Source of the DNA: Acidisarcina polymorpha
Lineage (GTDB): Bacteria; Acidobacteriota; Terriglobia; Terriglobales; Acidobacteriaceae
Reading direction: 5' to 3'
Length of the DNA stretch: 64,000 nucleotides
NCBI RefSeq assembly: GCF_003330725.1
Contig: NZ_CP030840.1
Location: forward strand, 620,001 to 684,000
Both the position numbers and the translations under genes were made by a program. The notes below the pieces were generated by a model. The model did no database searches. It saw only the letters and a program-made list of their open reading frames with translations, and had not been told where the DNA came from. Of the stretch, positions 43,127 to 52,874 are shown piece by piece; the first letter of the stretch is position 1; every line of letters begins with the position of its first letter.

Positions 43127-44248
43127 CTATTTGCAGCCCGCAGCGAGCCGACGCGCTGCTGCGACCGTGTTTGATCCGAGCTTCGGATACGCATCGTCAA
43201 TTCCATATTTAGCCAACTCGGCGTAGCGAAGGATGAACATGTATGACGGCTCCTTAAGTAGATCGACAATAGCCTGCCTTCCGCCGCTGTCTGCAATGTC
43301 ACGTGCCATCACATAGCCGACTCCGTAGAGCACTCCATGCCCAAGAAAGCCAACCTCGTAAACGTCTTCGAAGGATAGCGAAGTGGATTCTCCAAGGGCG
43401 TTGATCGACATATCCAGCAAGGTAATGCCGTTATGTACATGTCGAGCGCCATCATTGAAATCGGCGAGTATTTCGAAGGCTGCCTCCGACTTCGACTGAG
43501 AGAGGAGCGCCGTATCTTCCACAAACCTCGCCGTACCCTCTTCATATAAGCTCGCAAAGAGCCGCTCTTGATTTGCGCAGGCGATTTGAACTGGTCCTTG
43601 GGTATTGTCAATTTTGATAGCGCGATCTGCCGCGTAAGCACCCTGCACGGAATGGTAGAGCTCGTGGATGGTGGTGCTCTTCGCGACTAAAAGACCATCA
43701 GCGATCCCAACATTTAGGAAGAAGTCGGTCCCGCCGAACGCGTACCCTCCGCCGTCTCCAGCCGCAACGACATAGCCCTCCAGGTGTATGTCGGCATGTT
43801 CAGGGGTAATCAACCTAATACGATCTTCGATGGCTCGCTGGAAGGTCTTCGGATTCGCCTCGATCTCTCCCAAAAGCGACAGGAGCTCTTGTGACTTCGG
43901 CTTGACACGGTCAAACCCGATCGCGATCTCCGGAATACCAGTCACGCGAGCGCCGTGAGCATTTTCGTATAAGGCGTTCGCAAAGCTTTCCGATGTCGAG
44001 GCAATTCGGAACTCCTGAAGTTTGCGGATCACCCCTTGGTTGCCGGGCATCCGGGCAATCAATAGAGCCTCGTCGAGCGTGAGGTTCCGGTTCTGAAGCG
44101 CCACGAGAGTCGCACGCGCATCCTCAGTGTGAATCTTTACGGAAGGCTGCGAAACCACTGAACTCTGAATTTCTGAGCGAACAAAGATGTTGAAACAGAG
44201 TACGTCACAAGGAGCGCTGTGATTGACGGCCTGATGCTCGGTTTCCAT
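43127..44248 (-). CDS. HExxH zinc-peptidase-like protein (DUF5700-like)
   Basis: About 373 residues. A central TTIHELYHSVQG supplies an HExxH zinc motif, and the downstream LYEEGTARFVED offers a Glu ligand in gluzincin style. Upstream LEGYVVAAGDGGGYAFGGTDFFLNVG and the general layout recall DUF5700-type putative proteases. The start is uncertain: the frame is open to 44314, overlapping the DUF427 gene, so the ATG at 44248 is preferred; no classical signal peptide is seen. Function not established. Confidence 0.7.
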   Translation of the reverse strand: METEHQAVNHSAPCDVLCFNIFVRSEIQSSVVSQPSVKIHTEDARATLVALQNRNLTLDEALLIARMPGNQGVIRKLQEFRIASTSESFANALYENAHGARVTGIPEIAIGFDRVKPKSQELLSLLGEIEANPKTFQRAIEDRIRLITPEHADIHLEGYVVAAGDGGGYAFGGTDFFLNVGIADGLLVAKSTTIHELYHSVQGAYAADRAIKIDNTQGPVQIACANQERLFASLYEEGTARFVEDTALLSQSKSEAAFEILADFNDGARHVHNGITLLDMSINALGESTSLSFEDVYEVGFLGHGVLYGVGYVMARDIADSGGRQAIVDLLKEPSYMFILRYAELAKYGIDDAYPKLGSNTVAAARRLAAGCK

Positions 44249-44282
44249 CGGGTCCGAAGTGAGCCAACGACTCTCTTGATAA

Positions 44283-44681
44283 TCATTGCTCGTCCCGAAC
44301 GGTGATTTCGTCAACTCGGGAAGGATAAAAGGCTAGATGATTCTTGATCTCGGCAACCGCGTCGTAGGGCTCCTCGTAGGTCCAGACAGCATATTCGGAG
44401 CGTGGGCCGCCAATGGGGATGCTGAAGTAGCTGCAGTCTCCTTTGTAAGGGCAGTACGTGTAGTGCGTAGTTGGCACGAGCAGGGACATGTCCGTATCTT
44501 CTCGCGGGATGTAATAGACGCTCGGGTAGCCGGCTTCGTCTAGCTGAAGCGCGCGTTTTGTGTCCGCCACGGTCCTCCCCGAGACTGTGACTTGAACGGT
44601 ACCGCTGAATGGAACAACAACAAGAGTGTGGTCGGGACCAGGCACTTTGATCTCTTTTGCCTTCGGCTTGTGATTCTGCAT
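44283..44681 (-). CDS. DUF427 domain protein
   Basis: 132 residues. VTVSGRTVADTKRALQLDEAGYPSVYYIPREDTDMSLL is the DUF427 core, followed by the strongly conserved THYTYCPYKGDCSYF (Cys-Pro-x-Lys-Gly) and the closing AEIKNHLAFYPSRVDEI. Family role unknown; members often sit near oxidoreductases, as here with an SDR upstream by 21 bases. Confidence 0.9.
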   Translation of the reverse strand: MQNHKPKAKEIKVPGPDHTLVVVPFSGTVQVTVSGRTVADTKRALQLDEAGYPSVYYIPREDTDMSLLVPTTHYTYCPYKGDCSYFSIPIGGPRSEYAVWTYEEPYDAVAEIKNHLAFYPSRVDEITVRDEQ

Positions 44682-44702
44682 CGCCTATCTCCTCAATTTT
44701 CG

Positions 44703-45469
44703 TCAGAGCTTAGATCCGCCATCCACGGGGATACTTGCGCCGGTGATCCACCGAGCATTATCGGATGCAATGAAGGCGACAACATCAGCAACATCCTCCG
44801 GCTTGCCTAGCCGCTTCAAGGCCTGCATCCCAAGAGCTACCTCACGACCGGCATCAGTCTTGGTGAAGTTCGACATATCGGTCTCGATCACGCCGGGAGC
44901 TACAGCGTTGACACGAATACCTTGTGGCCCGAGGATTGCCGCCCAATTCCTGACCAGGGTTTCAAGGGCTCCCTTTGTTGAGGCATAGGCGAGAATCGAA
45001 GGATTCTCAAGCCCGGGAACGCCGACAACAAATCGTGCACCGATTGAGGAGACAACTACGATGTTTGATCCCTCGCTCATTATAGGAAGCAATTGTTGCA
45101 CGAGGAAAAATGTGCCTCTTACGTTGGTGGCATAGAGATTATCAAAATCTTCGACGGTATACCCCGCAATGCGTGCGGCCTTGCCGACGCCTGCGTTAGC
45201 TACTAGAACGTCTAGATGATCGCCGATGGCTGATCTGGTTCGACTAGCAAGCAGTGCTGCGCCGTCCGGAGTAGACAAATCGGCTTGAATTGCCTCCGCT
45301 TGTCCTCCTTTGCTCCGAATCTCGCTTACAGCTGTCTCGGCGCCTCTTTCGCGGACCGACCGTAGTGAACAAGTACATGTGCACCCTCGCGGGCAAAGGC
45401 TAACGCAGTCGCCCGACCAATCCCTCTCGATGCGCCCGTAATCAGCGCCCACTTGTTTTCGAGTGTCAT
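44703..45469 (-). pseudogene. SDR family oxidoreductase with one frame break
   Basis: From the ATG at 45469 the frame reads [20 protein letters not shown], then [16 protein letters not shown], a normal SDR start, but runs out of homology near 45343. The remaining protein continues in another frame: [69 protein letters not shown] and ITGASIPVDGGSKL. Adding one G where GCGCC stands (AKEAAETAV) joins both. All catalytic motifs are present, so a sequencing error is plausible. DUF427 follows by 21 bases. Confidence 0.85.
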
Positions 45470-45591
45470 TGCTCAATCCTTTCTCGAGCTCCTCATCGGT
45501 TCCGCTTGTACAGCATCAGATGGGGAGAGGCGAACGCACAGTCCGTACTCTCCCCATTGCGACTAATTGTGGGTAGCCGTCCTGGCCCCCG

Positions 45592-46332
45592 TCAGGCGTT
45601 CGTACCCCCATCGACCGTAAGATTGGCGCCGGTGATATATGAAGAGTCAGGTCCTGCAACGAACGCAACAAGGGCGGCCACCTCGTCAACGTGACCGTAC
45701 CGACCCAGCGCTGTTGCCGCCTTTTGAGACACAGCCCAGTCGCCATCAGCCGGATTCAGATCCGTATCGATCGGCCCCGGCTGGACATTGTTGACGGTGA
45801 TCCCAGTGCTGCCGATCTCTCTTGCCAACCCCTGGGCGAACATCTTCACCGCGCCCTTCGTGGAAGAATAGGAGACCAGACCTGGAGCGATGACGCGTTC
45901 GCCTACGCACGATCCAATCATGATGATGCGACTTCCGCTCTTCATGTGCTTCAGGGCGGTCTGCGTGGCAACCATCACGCCACGGACGTTAAGGTTGAGC
46001 ACATGATCGATGTCCTCAATCGTTGTTTCCGCGAATGGCTTTGGAATAGCCGTGCCGGCGTTGTTCACGAGGATGTCCAGTTGACCAAACGTCTTGACTG
46101 TCTCCTCTACTGCTGCCTTTACCGCCACAGGATCTCCGCCGTCGGCCTTGATCGCAATCGCTTTCGCGCCGGTTGCTTCGATTGCTTTGACGACTGCCGT
46201 CGCCGAGGTTGCATCCTTCGCGTAGGTGATTGCTACGCTGGCTCCATCCGCAGACAAGCGCTTGGCAATGGCTGCCCCGATACCCCTAGAACCGCCGGTG
46301 ACAAGTGCTACTTTGTTCTTGAGCTTAGACAT
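45592..46332 (-). CDS. SDR family oxidoreductase (3-oxoacyl-ACP reductase-like)
   Basis: 246 residues from the ATG at 46332, which has AAGGAG seven bases upstream. Motifs: VALVTGGSRGIGAAIAKRL, DILVNNAGTAIP, RIIMIGSCVGERV, YSSTKGAVKMFAQG, TVNNVQPGPIDTDLNP and ITGANLTVDGGTNA. Its C-terminal style is very close to the SDR at the left edge of the window. Divergent from a LysR gene with two inverted repeats in between, so LysR control is likely. Confidence 0.93.
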   Translation of the reverse strand: MSKLKNKVALVTGGSRGIGAAIAKRLSADGASVAITYAKDATSATAVVKAIEATGAKAIAIKADGGDPVAVKAAVEETVKTFGQLDILVNNAGTAIPKPFAETTIEDIDHVLNLNVRGVMVATQTALKHMKSGSRIIMIGSCVGERVIAPGLVSYSSTKGAVKMFAQGLAREIGSTGITVNNVQPGPIDTDLNPADGDWAVSQKAATALGRYGHVDEVAALVAFVAGPDSSYITGANLTVDGGTNA

Positions 46333-46427
46333 AAATTCTCCTTTTGAGTTTGGAACGGCTCCCGTGATCTTTCGAATCTGAACACTCCTATCCGATGTCA
46401 CACGTTCCCAGCGGATTTAGAACAACG

Positions 46428-46455
46428 AGGAATACGATCTATTCCTTATGGGAAT
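46428..46455. promoter_or_regulatory. LysR-type operator between SDR and LysR genes
   Basis: ATTCCTTATGGGAAT (46441-46455) is a perfect 5-bp dyad with a 5-bp spacer of the T-N11-A class. Its left arm also pairs with AGGAAT at 46428-46433, giving three half-sites in a row, a usual arrangement for a LysR tetramer. Confidence 0.6.
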
Positions 46456-46589
46456 ACAGTCCTTGCATTCGAGCCAGACTCTAGAGAGCCCACGGTGACG
46501 CCCTCAATAGGGCCATAGGGATGGTTCTTATGGGTTTTGAGTCCAAAATAGACAAGAAGGAATCTGTTCCAAGGGGGATAGGAGGAAGT

Positions 46590-47552
46590 ATGGACAAATT
46601 CGGCGCAATGCAAGCGTTCGTGAGGGTCGCGGAAAAGGGAAGCTTCTCTGCGGCCGCCAAGGAGCGCGGCATCGGCCAACCCGCGGTGAGCAAGCTTATC
46701 TCAGCTCTTGAAGATGAATTGGGAGTGGAGCTCATACACCGCAGTTCACGGTCGATTTCCCTCACAGATGCAGGTAGGGACTTCTATGGCTCCGCTGTAC
46801 GCATCTTGGATGACTACGAGAACGTTAGTTCACGGATCGGCCGCGCACATGCGGCTCCTAAAGGGCTGGTCCGCTTAAGCGTGCAACCCACGTTTGCGCG
46901 TCTTCACGTCGTGTCGAAGCTATCTGCGTTCTTTGAGAGATATCCTGATTTGGCGGTCGAGCTTGGCTCCTCAACGGAGCGACATCCTTCGAGAATCATC
47001 GATGACGGCTTCGATATAGCGATCCACTCGGGAGATCTTCCCGACTCTGACCTCGTAGTGCGTAGGATTGGGCAGACCATGGAGATTCTCGTGGCAACGC
47101 CGCAATATGTCGCGCGTTATGGTGCACCAAACGCCGCCTCGGAACTTCGTAACTTTCCATCTATCGCCTATATGCAGAACGGGGCTGTACTTCCGTGGAG
47201 CTTTGGCGATACGGCAAATATCATCCAAATTGTCCCGCGCGGAGCCCTTCGGACAGGCGACCTCGAACAGTTGAGGATGGGCGTTTTGGAGCATCTCGGC
47301 ATTGCGCAGGCGCCCGCGTGGCTTTTTGCAGCGGAATTGCGAGAAGGAACGGTTGTACGCCTCCTCAGTCCGCTTGAGAGAACCATACCGATCATGGCCG
47401 TTAGGCCGGCTAGTCGTAGAGTGCCGACCAAGGTCCGCATACTCATCGACCATCTTGAAGCATGTTTTGCACTTTGTTTCCAGTTCAATCCTCATGTCAG
47501 CGATCAGCAACCCAAGCCTATGCCTCTAAGGGGTTCGAAGGCCTCACACTGA
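46590..47552 (+). CDS. LysR family transcriptional regulator
   Basis: 320 residues from the ATG at 46590 (AGGAGG five bases upstream). MDKFGAMQAFVRVAEKGSFSAAAKERGIGQPAVSKLISALEDELG is a full LysR HTH of the CrgA/DsdC-like 'MDKxxAMxxFV' subgroup, and FYGSAVRILDDYENV leads into the effector domain (FARLHVVSKLSAFFERYPDL). This subgroup often controls a divergent SDR or quinone reductase gene, which fits the SDR here. Its 3' end overlaps the convergent kinase gene by 9 bases. Confidence 0.93.
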   Translation: MDKFGAMQAFVRVAEKGSFSAAAKERGIGQPAVSKLISALEDELGVELIHRSSRSISLTDAGRDFYGSAVRILDDYENVSSRIGRAHAAPKGLVRLSVQPTFARLHVVSKLSAFFERYPDLAVELGSSTERHPSRIIDDGFDIAIHSGDLPDSDLVVRRIGQTMEILVATPQYVARYGAPNAASELRNFPSIAYMQNGAVLPWSFGDTANIIQIVPRGALRTGDLEQLRMGVLEHLGIAQAPAWLFAAELREGTVVRLLSPLERTIPIMAVRPASRRVPTKVRILIDHLEACFALCFQFNPHVSDQQPKPMPLRGSKASH

Positions 47553-50500
47553 CGTCCCGCGACTACCAGATCTTTTGAAGGCCCTCATAAAACTCCGAAC
47601 GGGGCCAGATACAGAGTGCGAATATGCGACTTGGGAAGGCAACTCTACTTGTATGATCGTCCCCGATCCACGGCCGCTTACAACTCTAAAGGTCGCTCCA
47701 ATGCTGGAAGCTCGTTCTTTCATACCTGGCAATCCCCAGTGATTATCAACAGCGCCCTCAGCCACAATCTCTTCGTCGATCCCCATGCCATCGTCGCTGA
47801 CCGATAGACGTAATACATCTAAGCGATACTCAATTCTGGCTTCGACGTGGTCGGCTTGGGCGTGTCGGTATGCGTTACATAATGCTTCTCGGCTCAATTT
47901 GCAGAGCTCCTCGCACACATGGGTGTAGAGAGCTTTCGGTTCGCCGAGCACAATCAGAGAGAACTCCGATGGGTAATAACGGGCGAACTCCTTCGCCGAT
48001 GCTTCCAGTTGACTTCCCAGGTCCTGCGCGTCTCGAGACCGAACCCTTAGGTTGAAGACCAATTCCCTCCCCTGAGACATCACGCTATCCGATTGAGCTA
48101 AGGTCTCTTCTAACGCTGTTTTATTCTCATCCCCTTCGGGAAGGCGCCGGACCGCAGATTGAACGCTTAGCAGAAGGCCTTGAATCCCCTGAAAAAAGGT
48201 GTCGTGCAAATCGCGGGCAATTCTCTCTCTTTCGGAGAAGCGCTCGTAGAGCCGTTCCTGAACCTTCGACGTTTCCTGCTTGAGACGACGCAAGTAGAGA
48301 AACCAAAAGGTGGCAGCCACCGCTATCGCGACAACGCCTTTGAAATACCAACTCTGAAAAAAGGTGGGTGGAAGATAGAAAGTAAGCGAGGCGCCTGCGT
48401 TGTTCCACACTCCGTCGTTATTACAGGCGATCACGTGAAAGGTATAGTGTCCCGGCGGAAGATGAGAATACAGCGCCTGTCGCCTGATGCCCGCGTCCTG
48501 CCATTGTTTGTCGTAGCCGTCTAGTCGATAGCGAAACAACACCCTTTGAGGAACCGACAGGCTGAGCGCCGTGTAGTCGATTTGAACGTTTTGTGAGCCT
48601 TTGCGCAGCAAGGCGGCTCTGTCGACATTCAATGCCCTCCCGTCCACTACGAGATCTTCGATCGAGACCGGTGGGGGTAGCGGATTCCTGTGAAGGTTCG
48701 ACGTATCGACGGACGCAACACCGTTGGTAGTCGCGAACCAAAGAATATGCCCGATTCCACGGACGACTGATGGGAACCCTCGGATCTGCGGAGCCTGACC
48801 CGAAATGCCATCAAGATAGTTGAAGAGTTCGTATTGCATCGGATGGGATGGATCCTTCGCAGACTGCTTGATTTCTTCCGCAGAAATCCGAAGCACGCCA
48901 GGAAGCGCATTGATCCACATGCTGCCGTCTTCCATCTGGATGATGCCCGAGACGCCATCAATTGACGTAGGTCCGGCGAACTTCACCGCCACGGGATGAT
49001 CCGACCTCATGACCTCTAGACCATGTTCTCCTCCCATCCACATTGTGTCGCCCGAGGCATACAGGGCGGTGACATTGCCAATGGTGACGCCGCTCTCTTT
49101 GTTGAAGGTCCTCCTCTTGCCATCTTTGAATATTGTGACGATACCGCCCTCATAACCCGCCCACACGCGGCCTGAGTTGTCCGTCGACATGACCATAGCG
49201 GGTCCAAAGCCGTCCGGATTGGGAAGCTCGCTCCACTGCCCTTCATGCAAACGGAGTATTTCAAGCCTCGCATCGGCCTGCATCAAGAGGTCCCCGCCGG
49301 GGGCCGATGTCATCGACTGCGTATCCCGTCCAAGCGATTTCAATTTTGCTGGGATTGGAACAGCCACAAACTGATCTCCCTTGAGATAGCCCAGGTCACC
49401 CGTTCCACCAAGCCAAAGCTTTCCGTCAGAAGCAGGGTAGAGGCATGCGATGTCCTTCAGTGTCACGGCTTTGACCTTCGAGACCTTTCCTCCCCGGAAC
49501 ACCTGGAGACCGTCGCTTTCTGTGCCAATGAGAAGCGACCCGTCGTGCGGTGCAGCAATCATGTACTGTCCGAAGCTCGCAGGTAGCGGAGCAGGATCGA
49601 AGGCCATCACTCGGAATCGATCGAGACCATCGGATGTGGCAATCCAGATATTTCCTTCACGGTCCTTGAAAGACGCCAAGCCGCGTTCTGAGCTGAGTCC
49701 ATCCTTCAGGCTGAAGTGCTCAAGGTCACCTTGAAGGCCGGCTGGGGACGGCTTGATAGCATCGTTCGGTTGCCGAATACGAGTTATGCCAGTCTTTGCA
49801 CCGAGTGCCCAAAGTGCTCCGGTGTTATCGAAGCGAAGGTCCGTCGCTGTGTCTTTGTAAGGAATGATGTGGCGAGAAGAGCGGTTTGGGCTCTTCTGAT
49901 CCGTAACGCCGTATAAGCCTTTGCGGTCAGCGATCCAGACGGCTCCGTCTGGACCGTCGGTAAAGACAGCGTCAGGCCCGCCGTTAATCCCGGTATTCAC
50001 TAAGTGCTTGGAACCGCGATCAAGGCGGTATACAAAGTCATTCGTCGCCAGCCATAGCGTTCCTGAGCGGTCTTTGTAGAGGAAGTAGCACGTCTTGATA
50101 TCCAACCCTGCAGCTTCATCCGCGTCGTGCCATTCTCCTGCGAAAAAATGCATGAGCCCTTCGTAGGTTGCGCTCCAAAGGCTCCCATCCGGGTCGGTAA
50201 TAATCGAGAAGACAGTACCGCCTCCATGAGCGTGTCTAGTTAGCCGCTGGTTTTGGAGGATACCGTCCTTCAAGAAACTCGTTTTTCCCATAATGTACCC
50301 GATCCAGAGCCCTCCATCGTCCGTCGCCAGGAGCGATCGGACGCCGGTATGGGCGAGCTGCTGACCACCGGATGGCTTGTACGGTTCAAATCTGATCCCG
50401 TTGAAACGAAAGAGACCGTTAACGGTGCCTAGCCAGATGTAGCCATCCTTCGTTTGCGCGAGTGCGTCGATTTGAGAGGGAGCCCCGTCCTGGAGGGTCC

Positions 50501-50672
50501 AGGCGGTATGTTGAAAATGCGAAAGAGGAAGGCTTTGTGCGACCAATGAGGTCGGAAGCATAACGACAATCAGCAGGATGATCTTCGAGAATACGATCGG
50601 ACGCTCAGGCATGTTTGCCGCCGGCTTCTTGGAAGAGATTCGAGGGAAAGGCAAAGAACGCTGGTGCGTCAT
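47544..50672 (-). CDS. Two-component-propeller sensor histidine kinase
   Basis: 1042 residues, a one-piece membrane sensor. Signal/anchor segment (IILLIVVMLPTSLVAQ), then a large periplasmic sensor of propeller blades starting FQHTAWTLQDGAPSQIDALA with repeated DGxxWxG motifs, a Y_Y_Y domain (YRLDGYDKQWQDAG, LPPGHYTFHVIACNNDG), one membrane helix (VVAIAVAATFWFLYL), HisKA_3 with the phospho-acceptor in ERIARDLHDTFFQG (His about 822) and a HATPase domain (SDDGMGIDEE, GLPGMKERA). Partner is likely the divergent NarL-type regulator 184 bases away. ATG at 50612 is an alternative start. Confidence 0.93.
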   Translation of the reverse strand: MTHQRSLPFPRISSKKPAANMPERPIVFSKIILLIVVMLPTSLVAQSLPLSHFQHTAWTLQDGAPSQIDALAQTKDGYIWLGTVNGLFRFNGIRFEPYKPSGGQQLAHTGVRSLLATDDGGLWIGYIMGKTSFLKDGILQNQRLTRHAHGGGTVFSIITDPDGSLWSATYEGLMHFFAGEWHDADEAAGLDIKTCYFLYKDRSGTLWLATNDFVYRLDRGSKHLVNTGINGGPDAVFTDGPDGAVWIADRKGLYGVTDQKSPNRSSRHIIPYKDTATDLRFDNTGALWALGAKTGITRIRQPNDAIKPSPAGLQGDLEHFSLKDGLSSERGLASFKDREGNIWIATSDGLDRFRVMAFDPAPLPASFGQYMIAAPHDGSLLIGTESDGLQVFRGGKVSKVKAVTLKDIACLYPASDGKLWLGGTGDLGYLKGDQFVAVPIPAKLKSLGRDTQSMTSAPGGDLLMQADARLEILRLHEGQWSELPNPDGFGPAMVMSTDNSGRVWAGYEGGIVTIFKDGKRRTFNKESGVTIGNVTALYASGDTMWMGGEHGLEVMRSDHPVAVKFAGPTSIDGVSGIIQMEDGSMWINALPGVLRISAEEIKQSAKDPSHPMQYELFNYLDGISGQAPQIRGFPSVVRGIGHILWFATTNGVASVDTSNLHRNPLPPPVSIEDLVVDGRALNVDRAALLRKGSQNVQIDYTALSLSVPQRVLFRYRLDGYDKQWQDAGIRRQALYSHLPPGHYTFHVIACNNDGVWNNAGASLTFYLPPTFFQSWYFKGVVAIAVAATFWFLYLRRLKQETSKVQERLYERFSERERIARDLHDTFFQGIQGLLLSVQSAVRRLPEGDENKTALEETLAQSDSVMSQGRELVFNLRVRSRDAQDLGSQLEASAKEFARYYPSEFSLIVLGEPKALYTHVCEELCKLSREALCNAYRHAQADHVEARIEYRLDVLRLSVSDDGMGIDEEIVAEGAVDNHWGLPGMKERASSIGATFRVVSGRGSGTIIQVELPSQVAYSHSVSGPVRSFMRAFKRSGSRGTSV

Positions 50673-50856
50673 GATGCTTCGACTGTTCTGCGGTGTGGAG
50701 AAATCAGATTATGGCTCGCCAAGCGGTTCGACAATACTCGATTGACACAGGGGAACCTGGCCCTTTTGGGCTACTTCTTCCTTCGGTTTTAGAGCTACGA
50801 TGAACATACGCAGCCATTCTGGTTGGCACAAAGCCTCCAGGTGAGGGAGGAACGTT

Positions 50857-51483
50857 ATGGGTGAACGGCAGATCCGGGTTATGACCGTCGACGATCACCC
50901 CCTCATGACGGCCGGCATTACTTCAGAGATCAACTCTCAGTCCGATATGACGGTTGTGGCGCAGGCCTCCGATGGAAAAGCGGCGATCGAACTGTTCCGA
51001 ACTCATCGGCCAGATGTGACCCTAATGGATCTTCGTATGCCCCATGTCGGAGGCTTGGAAGCTATTACGGCCATCCGTTCTGAGTTTTCCCGAGCACGGA
51101 TCGTCGTGTTGACGACTTGGGCAGGCGATATCAAGGTCTTGAGCGCATTCAAAGCTGGTGCCGTTGGATACCTACTCAAGGACACACTCCGTACGGAGTT
51201 GATCGACACAATTCGTGGCGTCCATATGGGAGAGCGTCGGATACCGCCAGAGATCGCATTGCAGCTCGCACAACACGCAGCGGACGATGCTCTAACGCCC
51301 CGAGAACTCGACGTACTCCGCGGTCTTGCGCAAGGAAGCCCAAATAAACTGATCGCGTGCGATTTGTCCATTGCGGAACATACTGTTAAGAATCACATCA
51401 AGAACATCCTCTCAAAACTTGACGCGAACGATCGCACAGGGGCCGTCATCATTGCGGCCCGGCGCGGCTACATCGATCTCTAA
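50857..51483 (+). CDS. NarL/LuxR family response regulator
   Basis: 208 residues. Receiver domain MTVDDHPLMTAGI with the phospho-acceptor Asp 58 in VTLMDLRMPHVGG, Thr in VLTTWAGD and Lys in YLLKDTL; then the LuxR HTH: LTPRELDVLRGLAQGSPNKLIACDLSIAEHTVKNHIKNILSKL. GGGAGG precedes the ATG by 6 bases. HisKA_3 kinases pair with this regulator class, so the divergent propeller kinase is the probable partner. Confidence 0.95.
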   Translation: MGERQIRVMTVDDHPLMTAGITSEINSQSDMTVVAQASDGKAAIELFRTHRPDVTLMDLRMPHVGGLEAITAIRSEFSRARIVVLTTWAGDIKVLSAFKAGAVGYLLKDTLRTELIDTIRGVHMGERRIPPEIALQLAQHAADDALTPRELDVLRGLAQGSPNKLIACDLSIAEHTVKNHIKNILSKLDANDRTGAVIIAARRGYIDL

Positions 51484-51672
51484 TTGGTAGAGTAGCGAGT
51501 CGATCAGGAATATGGCCACCGCCAAGAGCCCAGAAGAGCTATCGCAAATTGCCCCTAATTGGTCTGTCTGCCGTCGTTGGAGAGGGATAGATTCGTGTCT
51601 CGGCCACAGTCCATCTCACGGATAGCTGTTAGCGTCCGGCCAAGGGACCGATGTGCCCGTTGAGGTCTCCTC

Positions 51673-52302
51673 ATGCACATGGCCGTCGTCTTAGCTCAGC
51701 ATTCCCAAAGATCCGGAGTGCTCACCGCCTCCGAAGCTCATTTGAGTTGGTTCGAAGCAAAGAGCTCCGAGAATAATACGCGTTTAGAGTTATTCATCAC
51801 CACCCATCCGAACCGCTCGCCACAGGCCGACTGCCATGTTTTGAGGCGAGACGGTGCTATCCCATTCGAGCGCCCGCTGATTGCTGTGGTCGACGACGAG
51901 CCGGTTATTGCAATTACCCTTGCTGAAATCCTCATGAAACACGGCTTCGACGCGGTGTGGTTTTCCTGCCCGAATGAAGCACTCGATTTCTTTATGGCTT
52001 GCCGACCCGACCTTTTGCTAAGTGATATATCAATGCCGAAGATGGACGGCATCGCAGTAGCGGCGAAGATACTCGACTTGACTTCGGAATGCGCCATCTT
52101 TCTTCTTTCGGCTCGAAGCCATGAAACTGAGGTGCGCCGGCAAGTTCGATCGCTCAAAGCGGCCGTACACGTCGAGGCGAAGCCGCTCAACGTTGTTTCA
52201 CTCGTCACAACTATCCACCGCATACTCGGCATCCCTCAAAATCGGCCTTTCTCTCACGAAGGCCAAAGCGGAGCGATCTTGACTAAATACCCGGCTAGAT
52301 AG
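51673..52302 (+). CDS. Stand-alone response-regulator receiver protein
   Basis: 209 residues. After about 65 residues without recognised domain comes a CheY-like receiver: PLIAVVDDEPVIAITLAEIL, phospho-acceptor Asp 118 in DLLLSDISMPKMDG, AIFLLSARS and VEAKPLNVVSL (Lys). No output domain follows, so it may work by protein interaction or in a phosphorelay. The true start may lie closer to the receiver. Same strand, 190 bases after the NarL-type regulator. Confidence 0.8.
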   Translation: MHMAVVLAQHSQRSGVLTASEAHLSWFEAKSSENNTRLELFITTHPNRSPQADCHVLRRDGAIPFERPLIAVVDDEPVIAITLAEILMKHGFDAVWFSCPNEALDFFMACRPDLLLSDISMPKMDGIAVAAKILDLTSECAIFLLSARSHETEVRRQVRSLKAAVHVEAKPLNVVSLVTTIHRILGIPQNRPFSHEGQSGAILTKYPAR

Positions 52303-52410
52303 AGCATGACCGGTTTGGCCCTATTGAGTCTTCTCAATGCGCCAGGGCAGAGAGATCATCATCTTCACAGTACACGGGACACATTCATAAATCTGATTGA
52401 AGAGAGTCAT

Positions 52411-52539
52411 ATGCTCGACGTCCATCCACCTTCGACCGTTGGACATACATGGAGAAACTTCTTTATTCATATCCACACGATTGTGGTCGGATTGCTCATC
52501 GCGCTCAGCCTGATTCGCACCGCACGATATCCACCGTGA
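52411..52539 (+). pseudogene. Truncated MLDVHPP-type membrane protein
   Basis: 43 codons: MLDVHPPSTVGHTWRNFFIH then HTIVVGLLIALSLI. This is the start of a small-to-medium membrane protein common in Acidobacteriota (M(L/E)(D/E)VHxP...WxxFFIHIxTIVVGLLIALGLEQ). The family continues with a coiled cytoplasmic or periplasmic part, which is missing here: the frame ends ten residues after the helix. Either decayed or interrupted. Confidence 0.6.
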
Positions 52540-52874
52540 CCATCCACAATTGACTCTGTTCTCGCGGGTCAAGAACTTGCAACGCTAGAGTCTGCCGACC
52601 GGAGCGATGAACCAAACACCAGGTTCGCAGTTCCCCTTCCCGACTGCAGGTCGACGTAGAGAAACTCAGACCGTACTGAACGAGGCGATGGATGAAAAGC
52701 CTTGAGATCGATGCGATAGGACAACTTTGGAGTACCACAGCACCCGTCGATCATCGATGCACGCGAGACGGCCCAATTTATTTTGAACCCATTGGTTCAT
52801 TATGCGAATCAAAGACTGCGATGGGAAAGAATAACGGGTTTTCAGAACAACGCTTGCAAGGCAGGAGATCAACT

